In this document: piece by piece, positions 19,901-29,100 of the stretch
How positions within the stretch are numbered: position 1 is the stretch's first letter
Layout: every line of letters starts with the position of its first letter
DNA from: Paratrimastix pyriformis
Taxonomy: Eukaryota; Preaxostyla; Paratrimastigidae
Length of the DNA: 64,000 nucleotides
Direction of reading: 5' to 3'
Assembly (NCBI GenBank): GCA_027972325.1
Contig: JAPMOS010000025.1
Coordinates: 62,001 to 126,000, forward strand
Translations under genes and position numbers: made by a program
The notes under the pieces: generated by a model
Databases searched by the model: none
Told to the model about the DNA's origin: nothing
The model's input: only the letters and a program-made list of their open reading frames with translations

Positions 19901-22900
19901 GCCCCCAGCTGGTTGAGCTGCTTCTCGAGCTGCTCCCGCACGGCCCGGACGTCCTTCAGCTCGGCCCGGGTCTGATCCAGGGCCGCCTGCAGGGCCTTGC
20001 GCTCCTCCTGCAGGGCATTCCGCTCCTGGACGGCCGTGTAGAGGTCCTCGACCAACTTGTGGATGCTCTTCGAGGCGGCCTCCGTCTGGGCGGTCATCTC
20101 CTCCTGGAAGGTGCCCAGCTGCTGCTTGGCCGCCTCGTGCTCCTTCTCGACGGCCTCCAGACGCTCCTGGGCCTGGGCGGCCACCTCGGCAAAGCCGGCC
20201 ACCTCGAGGTTGGCCCGCTCGAGGAGGGCGTCCATGAGCTGCTTGGACTGCATGAACCGGTCCATCTCGGCCCCGAAGGCCTGCCGCTGGGCCATGTGGG
20301 ACTTCTCGAGGTCGGCCATCTTGGTGAGGGTCTCCCGGTTGGCCTTCTCGGCCTCCTCGATGCGCTTCTCCTGGACAGTCCGCTGCCGGCGGGCGTCCTC
20401 CTCCTGGGCCTTGCGGTTGCTGTCGATGATCTTGACCTGGTTGGCGTTGATCTCCTCCAGCGAGGCCACCCGCATCTGGGCCGCGTGCAGGTCCCCATCC
20501 AGGGCGGCCACCTGGGCCTCGAGGCGCCGGATGGACTCCTGGTTGGCGCCGTTCTGCTGGAAGGCCTCCTGGCGGGCCGCGTTGAGGGCCGCCTCAGCCT
20601 TGCGGAGGTCCTCCTGCAGGCGGCGGCGCTCCTCCTTGAGGGCGTCCATCTCGGCGCCCAGGTCGAGGACGGACTTCTCGTGGCGCACCTGGAAGTCCTG
20701 CAGCTGGGTCTGCAGCTTGGCCTTCTCCTCCTCGAAGTCCTTCACCTGCTGCTGCAGCACCTGCACCTGGAGGTCGCTCCGCTGCTGGTTCATGGCCAGC
20801 TCCTCCCGGAGCCGGTCGCCCTCCTCGGTCAGCTGCTGCACCTGGTCCGCCAGCCCGGCGGCTTGCTGCTGACTCTCGGCCAGCTGGCGTCCCAGGCTGT
20901 TCTCGGTCTCCTGCAGGCGGGCCTCGGTGGCGGCCAGGGCCTGCTGCAGGTCGTGGCCCTGGGTCCGCTCGCCGGCCAGGGAGTTGTTGGTCTGCTCGTT
21001 GGCGGCGATGAGCTCGCCCAGCTTGGTGCGCAGGTCCTGCACCTCGGCCTGGTGGAGCTGCTCCTCCTTCTCGAGCCGCTCCCGGGTGCGGGTCAGCTGG
21101 GCCGTCAGCGAGCTGATCTTGCGCTGGGCCTCCTGGGCCGCGGCCTCGGTGTCCCGCTGCAGGGTCTCGGTGGCGGTGCGCTGGTCGGTCAGCATGCCCT
21201 GCAGCTCGGTCACCTTGCCCGTGAGATCGTTCCGCACGGCAGTGCGCTCGTTTTGGGTGGCCAGAAGGGCCGCCTGGGCCTCGTCGAACTTGGCCTGGAC
21301 GATGTCCCGGGCCTGCTGCATGGCGCCCAGCTGCTCGGTGGCGTCGGCCAGCTGGGCCGTCAGGGCCTCGACCTGCTGCTCGAGGGCGGCCCGGTCGGCG
21401 TCCCACTGGTGGGTGGCGTCCTTGAAGTGGTCGTCGAGGCCCAGCTTGGCCTGGGACTCCTTGCGCACCTCCTCGACCAGCAGGTCGCGCGCCTGGCGGA
21501 CCTCGTCCAGGTCGGCCTCGATCTGCAGGGCCCGGCTGTGCTCGCCCTCCAGGTCCTGGCGCAGCTTCTCCGCCTCGGTGCGCAGCTGCTGCTCCCGCAG
21601 GGCAGCCTGGGGCAAAACACGGAAAGCGAATGCAAAGCAAAGCAAAAAACGGTGAGAACGAGCCGCCGAAACAGCAAAACATATGCCACACAGCAGCTGG
21701 GGCCAGAGGAGGAGCGAATTCAGAAAGGCATATTCCATCTCACATCGCCCCGCGGTGGTTTAGGCCGCGAGGGATCCGAAGGTGTCCTAAGAAATGCAGG
21801 TCATCACGTGTGCCCTCGTCCAGTCCCCCCGACATTCCGGGCAGGGCGTGCTGACCTGGCGCTCGGTGACAGCCAGGCGCTGGGCGGCCTCGTCGGTCTG
21901 GTCGGCGAGGGTCTTCTTGATGCGCTGCAGCTGGGAGGCCAGGCTGTCCTTCTCGTTGGTCAGGATGCGGATGTTCTCAGTGTACTGCGCAGCGGGGGCG
22001 GGAGGATGAAGGGGTGAGGCAAAGCAACAAAGGGCGAGAGGGAGGTGGCGGAGACGGAAGACGGCAAGGCAGGTGCATCAGTCACGCGGTTTCTCGTCAG
22101 CAGGTGGTCTGACGGTAATTCCATGGTTTTGCGTAGATCATCCTTTGGACAGTGCCGTTGGGGCTGGATGGGCTGGGCTGGGCGGGGGTCGGGTCTGGGC
22201 TGCCGGACCTGGTTGTTCTCCTCCTGCAGGCTGGAGATCTGGGTCTGCTGCGAGACGACGATCTGCTCCTTCTCCTCCTGGAGCTTCTCGAAGGTGCGGG
22301 TCATCTTCTGCTGGGTCTCCTGGACGGCCCGCTCGCGGTCCTGCCGGGCCTGGTACTGGCGCTGGAGGTCCTCCGTCAGGCCGGTGACCTGGTCGCGGAG
22401 CTTCTCCAGGTCGCGGGCCTGCTGCTGGGTCTGCTTGGTCAGCGAGGAGACGCTGTGCTGGGCCTCGGCAAGGTCGCGCCGCAGCTGGGCGGTGGTCTCG
22501 CTGGCCGTGCGCCGCTCGGACTGGGACTGCTCCTGCTCGGCCTGGTGGCTCTTGGTCAGCCCCTCGGCCCGCTCGCTCAGCTCCTGGTGCTCTTGGGCCA
22601 GGGCCGCGTGCTCGTTTTGCAGCTGCTCGAGCTGCAGTTGAGCCTCCTGCAGAGGGAGGCGAAGAAAGGGGGGGGTGGGCGGTGAGACATGGTCAGGGGG
22701 AGGTCAGGAAGGCAGCGCCCATGAGAACAGAGTGGGTTTGAGAGTGCATCAGAAATCAACGTTGAAATCAGGAATCATCCAATGTAGATAAGGATGGATG
22801 GTTGAAAGCTCATCACGCACACCCGGGGGGAATCTCAAATGGGACGAAAGGGCCGTGACGGACCTCCAGAGAGCGCAGCAGCTCGGCCTTCTCGCCCTCG

Positions 22901-25611
22901 GCGGCCTTCTGGCTGCTCTCCAGGCGAACCTGGAGGTCCGTGCGGGCGGTCTGCAAGAGAACGACAACGAAACCAGGGATGAGTGCTGTGCCCGGAGGGA
23001 CCCGTGTCAGGCAGGGAAACGAGGGAGGGGTCTCTCAGCGAGCTGGGTATATGGTTGGTCAGCAGCCCCCCGAAGGAGTCAGCCAATGAACGTGAGCGAT
23101 ATGTTTCTCATCGTCGAGACCCGGTGGGGGGAGGGCAGGGGCAGGGGAGCAGACCTCGGCCGTGTGGAGCCGGTCGACGAGGGACTCCTTCTCGGCGATG
23201 GTGGCCTCGAGGGACTTCTGGGCGACCTCGGTCCGCTGGCGGTTGAGCTCCTTCTCGGTGTCCAGCTCGGCCTGCAGGTTGGCGGCCCGCTTCTCGTTGG
23301 CCGTGCAGTGGGCCCGCAGCTGGCCCAGCTCGGTCATGGCGCTGGTGGCGGCCTCGTTGGCCTTGCGCTGCTCCTGCTGCAGGGCCGCGAACTGCTGCAG
23401 CTTGTCCTTGTGCACCTGCTGCAGCTTGGCGTTGAGCTCGTTGTGGTCCTTCAGCAGGGCGTTGTACTTGCGCTGGGCCTCGGCCAGCTGCTGCTGCTTC
23501 TCGGCCCGCATCTTGTCCAGGTCGTCCTTCAGCTTGTCGATCTCGCCCTGCAGCAGCCGGCGGGCATTCTCGGCCGTCAGGCGGGCGTCGGCGGTGACGG
23601 TGTTCTCGGTGTGGCCCTTCTCGAGGTCGGCCTGCAGGCGGCGGTTCTCGGTCTCCAGGACGTCGATCTTCTCCTGGAAGAAGCGCTTGTCCGAGTCGGC
23701 CCGGCCCTCGCTCTCCTGGAGGCGCTGCTCCAGGTCGGTGGAGAGGTCCTTCAGGCCCCGCTCACGCAGGGCGGCCTCCTCGACGCGGGCCTCGAGCTCC
23801 CCGGTGTACTGCTGCAGCTCGGTTCGGTCCTGCTCGCGCCCGCCCCGCTCCAGGGCAAGCGCCTCCTGTAGGCATCAACAAGGGGAGAGCGGACGGATGA
23901 GATCGGAAAAACACCAAAACGTGCACGGGCGCAGGGGGTTTTGCTCAGGCACACAGTCGCAGCACGGGTTTGTTCTCAGAGAGATTCCCAGTTGTGTCAT
24001 TGAGTAACATCATCGCAAGCGCGGGGGGCTGTTTGTGGGGAGCGGCGGCGGGGCCAGACCTCCGCCTCCTTGATGCGGCCGGCGGCCTGGTCGATGCGCT
24101 GCTGCATGGAGAGGCGCAGCTCGTTGAGCTCGGTGGCCAGGGCGTCGCGCGACTTGCGCAGGAGGCCCAGCTCGTGGGCGGTGTTGTTCTTCTCGGCCTC
24201 GGCGGCGCTGAGCTGCAGCTGGCCCTGCTGCTGGAGGGTGGACTTCTCCCGACGGGCGAGGTCGACCTTCTCCTGCAGCTCTGCGACCTCCTCCTTGAGG
24301 GCCCCGATCTGCACCTGCAGCGTCTGGCCGTCGGTCTGCTTGGTGAACTCCAGGTTGGTCAGCTGGGTGACCAGCTGCTGGGAGCGCTTCTCCATCTCCT
24401 GCCGGTCGGCCCGCAGCCCGGCGGCCTCCTTCTGGGCGGTCTCGAGCTGGGTCTGCAGCAGGCGCAGCTGCGACTGGAGCTCCTTGTTGGTGTCGGTGAC
24501 GTTCTCAATCTGCAGCCGGCCGCTGGCCTGAGCCGCCTCGTGCTGCTCGTTGAGCTCGTTCACCTTGGCCTGCAGGGCCCCGTTCTCCTGCTTGACCTGG
24601 TCGAACATCTGCTGCAAGGCCTTGAACCGGCCAACCTGGTCGGCCAACATCGTGCTGAGCTCCGTTCGGTGGGCCTCAGAGCTCTAAAGAAAAGAAGGAT
24701 TCGTTAGTCGTGGTTTCACGGATGCCGAAGTGAAAGTGCCGGTGGCGTGATGTGACGCACACGGACCTGAGCAGCAGTTTCGCGCTTGGCGGTTTCTTGG
24801 TCCCGTTCGTGCTGCATGTTGCGGAGCTTGTCCGCCAGATCGCGAGACTCGACGGTCTTCAGGCGGAGATCGTTTTCAAGTTTTGTCACCTGGCCTTGAA
24901 GATCATCGCTAATAAAAGATAAGGGTCAGCCTTGGGCCCAGAAAGAAGGGAAACGGACTGGGCATGTGTGAGCGCATCAATTTCGCTGGCGCTACTTTCC
25001 TGATGCTGGGCCAGCATCCTCTGCAGACGATCCAATTCAGCGGAGAGTTGGGCCTTATCATCAGCGAGGTTCTTCTTCTCGGATTCGGTCATCTCAACAG
25101 CGGAACGCTTCTCTTTGCGAAGCTCTTGGAGGGCGTTGTTCAATTGGGTGTTCTCATCGCGGAGTTGGTTGATCCGAGCTTCAAGCTGAGACTTTTCATC
25201 GTGGGACTCGGTCTGAATTGCATCAATTGCTGCATCATGCTGGGTGGCGTCGGCTTGCAGTTGTTTATTGGTGGCGGTCAAGCTGTCGATTCGTTGGTTC
25301 AGCCGTTGATTTTCATGCTGCAGATTTTCGAATTTCTGCTGGAGAATGTGCAGATCCACCTGAGTCTGCCCGCTGGCTGGAGGAAGCGACGTTTCAGTGA
25401 CGGTGGGAACTGTGGCCTCGCCCTGGAGATCAGACAACGGGTGCGGATGGTGATTGTGAGACACTTCGAACGGAAAGTTCGGAGCCACACAGACCAATTG
25501 TGAGACAGGTACATCACGTGGGACTTGGGCCTGAACCTGGGCGACAGGGGTCGCAGGGGTTCCCCGAAGAATACGCTTCAACGAAGCTTGGTATTGCTGG
25601 AGAGCGGTCAT
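16959..25611 (-). CDS. Giant coiled-coil protein, snoRNA host (11 exons)
   Basis: Exons in transcription order are 25611-24959, 24908-24767, 24683-24060, 23865-23155, 22950-22864, 22646-22209, 21984-21856, 21606-19342, 19132-18113, 17895-17221 and 16982-16959. They sum to 6768 nt, that is 2255 residues plus TGA, an exact multiple of three with every junction in frame. After ~110 mixed residues (MTALQQYQASLKRIL, then a His/Pro-rich stretch) the protein is almost unbroken heptad-type coiled coil rich in Q, E, L, A, R and K, resembling large centrosomal, Golgi or myosin-rod-like proteins. No motor or other globular domain is visible. Donors are GTCCGT, GTCTGG, GTCTGC, GTCCGG, GTCAGC, GTCGGT or GTCCGC. 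Introns 1 and 2 are short and empty; introns 3-10 each contain one C/D snoRNA 39-65 nt after the donor. A structural scaffold role is inferred only from composition. Confidence 0.88.
17095..17175 (-). ncRNA. C/D box snoRNA, family F, copy 2 (intron 10)
   Basis: C box at 17164-17171, 49 nt after the donor at 17220; D box at 17099-17102, 116 nt before the acceptor of exon 11. D' AGCTGAGC and C' ATGACGC are present. Confidence 0.94.
17990..18074 (-). ncRNA. C/D box snoRNA, family D, copy 4 (intron 9)
   Basis: C box at 18063-18070, 42 nt after the donor at 18112; D box at 17994-17997, 98 nt before the acceptor. All four boxes are canonical. Confidence 0.95.
19215..19293 (-). ncRNA. C/D box snoRNA, family B, copy 6 (intron 8)
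   Basis: C box at 19282-19289, 52 nt after the donor at 19341; D box at 19219-19222, 86 nt before the acceptor. It reads AAGGGGTCT where copies 1, 3 and 5 read AAGTGGTCT, a base shared with the B variants. Confidence 0.94.
21716..21811 (-). ncRNA. C/D box snoRNA, family C, copy 4 (intron 7)
   Basis: C box at 21800-21807, 48 nt after the donor at 21855; D box at 21720-21723. Its outer flank matches copy 2 at 12202-12297. Confidence 0.92.
22074..22147 (-). ncRNA. C/D box snoRNA, family I, copy 4, divergent (intron 6)
   Basis: C box GGATGATC at 22136-22143, D box CTGA at 22078-22081. The 18S-matching guide CCATGGAATTACC is kept, while the sequence next to the D box has changed (AACCGCGTGA), so the second guide differs from the other copies. 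Confidence 0.88.
22744..22820 (-). ncRNA. C/D box snoRNA, family L, copy 2 (intron 5)
   Basis: C box at 22809-22816, 47 nt after the donor at 22863; D box at 22749-22752. Two base changes relative to copy 1. Confidence 0.92.
23031..23119 (-). ncRNA. C/D box snoRNA, family K, copy 2 (intron 4)
   Basis: C box at 23108-23115, 39 nt after the donor at 23154; D box at 23035-23038. One base differs from copy 1, outside the rRNA-matching core. Confidence 0.94.
23941..24018 (-). ncRNA. C/D box snoRNA, family J, copy 3 (intron 3)
   Basis: C box at 24007-24014, 45 nt after the donor at 24059; D box at 23945-23948, 79 nt before the acceptor. First snoRNA of the whole array in transcription order. Confidence 0.94.
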
Positions 25612-26131
25612 TCGCTCCGAAGAGCGAGTGGCCGACTGAACAACAACAAACGAGTGTCAAGGCATCAGAAAAAGGCTGTCCGAGGGTACTTTCAAGGGAC
25701 AGACGTCCATGATTTCTGAGGCCTCTGGTCGACGATGACCGGGTTGTAGGCTTTCAGCTCTGGGTTCGAATGCCTGGGCTGCGTCTCTGCCGGTGTGCAT
25801 TTTTTTCTCCTTTTAAATCACCTTCCTCATGTTCAATTTTGAAAATCCTGCTCACCAATATCCGTCACTCCATCTGTTCTCCCTCCTCGACCCATTTCGC
25901 CCTCCGCGGTCAGCTCAGAGCCCACGATCGCCCCGTGGTGAACAGGTTCATTCGTGTTGTGAGAACCATCAAAGGGCACAAGATCGGAATTCGAAGGGAA
26001 AATTCAAAAAAAAACACTCGGAGATGGGAGGAGGAGGACCGAAAGAAGCGCGCGAAAACCCAAAAGAAACGGCAAATAAAGGAAGGGCAGTGACCCTAGT
26101 CGAAGAAGTCGGGACCCTTCAGATCGTTCGG
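25612..26131. other. Spacer and probable promoter region of the coiled-coil/snoRNA host gene
   Basis: About 520 bp between two minus-strand genes. GC is clearly lower than in the gene bodies, with a T-run at 25800-25807 and A-runs near 26008-26015. No coding exon or canonical TATA element is convincing. A tRNA-B-box-like GGTTCGAATGCC near 25762-25774 lacks a tRNA fold around it. Confidence 0.5.
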
Positions 26132-29100
26132 TTACAGAAGCCCGAGTTCCGCCACCTTGGCGGAGAGTTCCATCTCTGGAGCCGAGAGAAGAGGAGTGTG
26201 AGGGCAGGCGGAGTGCGGAGGGGTGCCATTCCGGGCGTGGCGGACCGTGGGTGGTTGTGATCTGGGTGATGCGCTCCTCGGCCCGGGCCCGCTCCACCCC
26301 GAAGATGCGCTCGAGTCGGGAGCGTTCCTGGGGGTTGCTCACCTGGGGGCGCACACACCCAGGCGACGTTCATCCGACGATGATGAAAGGGGGCCGGGGA
26401 GGGCAGGGCGGGCCGACCTTCTGCAAGAGGGCTTCCCGCTCGTTCTCGCGGGCGCGCTCCTCGTTGATGACCGAGAGCAGGTACTCGTTCTGCTGCCGGC
26501 GCAGCTCCTCCAGCATGGCCTGGCGCTCCTCTGTGCCGCCACCCAGAGACGGCCTCTCAGATAAGCGGGTGCGTGTGTGATGGGGGGGGTGCCGGACCCT
26601 GGGTGAGGTTCTTGGTCCGGGCTCTCCTGCCGGCAGAGGGCAGGTCGCCCATGGGCGATCCGTCGGCGCCCAGGGCGGGGATGTGGTGATCCGGCCGGCG
26701 GGCGTTGGTCGACTTGGGGCGGCCCAGGACCGGCTGCGCGTAGGGCGAGGGCCCGTTGGTGTAGCTGGCCGTGGGGGTCCGGCGGGCACCTGCGGGATGA
26801 AAAACAACGGCCCAGTGGAATCAAGGTGCGACCCGAGGGGCGAGGGGGGAGAGTTTTTCGGGTGATGTGGCGCGCGCTGACTTTGGGCGGCCGGCCGGCC
26901 GGCGGATGAGGCCAGGGTGGGCGGGCGGGACGGGCCAGCCGAACGGGCGGGGCGGGCCGGGCCAAGGGCAGGGGTGGGAGGGAAGGAGAGGAAGAGGGGC
27001 AAGGTCAGGAGCAGGGGCAAGGGGCAAGGGCAGAGGGCAAGGGCAGAGAAGGGGCAGGGGCCAGGGGCAGGAGCAGGGGCGAAGAGGGCACCGAGGGAGC
27101 AGGCGAGGTGCAAGAGGACAGGGGAAGCGCGGCGATTCTGGGGGCGCATCGCATCGCCGCGCCACGACCGCCAGCCGAGCCGGGGCGGGTGAAGAAGGAA
27201 CATGAGCCCACGAGGGGCAGGCGGCGAGGGCAGGAGGGCAGGATGGGGCGCGGCGAGGCGGACCCGGGGCCGGTGGGCATGACGAAGCGCTTGGTGACCT
27301 TCATCCGCTCGAGGGCGTCGGACATCTCGCGCTTCGAGGTACGTCAGGATCCGCAGCCGCCGCTGTTGGCCCACCCCCTGCCGCCCCGAGACCCAGCCGG
27401 ACCAGAGTCGGCGATGCGGGCAGGGCAGCGCATGGCGCGGGGCAGGGCTGGGGGGGGGCTGCGGACCTGCTCCTGGAGGTCGGCCATCTTCTGCTGGTGC
27501 TCGCGGAGCCGCTGCTCGTCGTCCTGGATCTTGCGCAGGGCCAGCTCCTTCTTGTACTCCTCCATCCGCTTCATCCTGCGCAGCACCACCCCCACCCGGC
27601 CAGTGGGCGGTGGTGACGGGATGAGGTGAGGACGATGATGCGGGCACGATGTTGTCGACGGTTGGATGAAGATGACCTCATCATATGCCCGATCATCTGT
27701 GTGGGTTGAGGCGATGCCGGCTCGACTCCACCTGCTGGCGGGGGCCGGGGCGGGGCACGGACCGCTCGACGTTGTCCTGCTTGTCGAGGTTCTTGAGGCG
27801 CTCCTCGGTGGCCTTGATGGTGGCCTGCCGGCGCCGCTCGGCCAGGATCACCTCCATCTTCTGGTCCGTCTCGGCCTGTTCGCGCGGGGGGGGGGGGGGG
27901 GGGGGAGGGAGGTGAGCGGCGCTAATAATGGTGGCGGGCGTGGAGTGGGGCGGTATGTGGTGGTGGTGGCGGCGGCGGCGGTGGTGGGTGGTGGTGGTGG
28001 TGGTGGTGGCGGTGGCGGTGGCGGTGGCGGTGGCGATGGCGGTGGCGGTGGCGGTGGCGGTGGCGGTGGCGGTGGCGACCTGCTTGGTGAGGAGGCGCAT
28101 CTTGCGTGCCTCGATCTCCTGCTCCATCCGAGCCAGGACCCCCTCGCGCTGCTGCTGCTTGAGGGCCTCCTGCCGGCGGCGCTCCTCCTGCTCCTTCTCC
28201 TGCTGCTGCTGCTGCCGCAGCCGCTCGTCGGCCTCGGCCTGCTTCTGCAGGGCCGCCTCGATCCGCTCCTGCCCGCCACAAGCAGCGCGCCCACCGCCGT
28301 GCGGGTGTGAGGCGGAGGGGAGCGGGAGCGGGAAAGGGCGGGCGCAGCGGAGTGGTGGCACGGGGGGGGGGGGGGGGGCGGACCCGCTCGTGCTCCTCCA
28401 TCTTGCGCTGCACATCGGCCAGCTCGCGGGCCTTGGCCTGGCGAGGGTCAGGTCAGGGGACAGGAGCCGAGTTAGTGACGCAGTGAACGAGGGAGGGGGG
28501 AGGGGGGGGGGGGGGGACCTCGGCGCGGAGGCGGGCCTCCTCCTTCTCCTGGAGGCGCTGCAGCTCCATCTGGCGGCGCTTCTCCTCGTTGGCCCGCTCG
28601 CGCTCCTCGAAGGTCATTTGCATCTGCGGCCCCAGGCCCCGGCCACCCGACCCGCGAAGCGGTGCGGATGAGGGGCTGCCCACCCCTCGCGCCTCCACCA
28701 CGCCGCTCATCACCCACCCGCCACCCACCACCCCTGCACCACCACTGCACACACTTTCCGGCCTCCATCCCCCCGCATCATCCCGCCTCAGCCGAACGCG
28801 ACGGAGCAGCATGAGCAGCTCGCAGCCACCGGCGCGGCGTCCTGCGCATGGGTGCCGACCTGGGTCTTGATGGCGGCCTGCTGCTCGCGGATCTGGATGG
28901 CCCGCTCCTGCTGGCGGCGCTGCTGCTCCTGGTGGATGGCGGCCACCTCCTGCTTCTGCTCCTCCAGGCGCCGCTGCCGCTCGGCCTCCTTCTCCTCAGC
29001 CTGCCGGCGCCGCTCGGCCGCCAGGGCCTCCTGCCGGGCCAGGTTCTCCTCCAGCTCGCGCCGGTGCTGGGCCGCCTTGGCTGCCCGCTCGGCGTCCCGC

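Noticed and set aside
17110-22017. Long plus-strand leucine-rich open frames opposite the coiled-coil gene (up to 895 codons)
   Set aside because: They are antisense shadows of CAG/GAG-rich coiled-coil codons. Splice phases and snoRNA orientation all support the minus strand.
6541-24018. The 75-96 bp repeats as SINEs, MITEs or a CRISPR-like array
   Set aside because: They have no terminal inverted repeats, target-site duplications or constant spacers. All lie on one strand with C and D boxes at fixed places, and each sits about 40-50 nt after a donor site, which fits intronic snoRNAs.
25762-25774. tRNA B box near the coiled-coil promoter
   Set aside because: No T-stem pairing and no A box at the proper distance.
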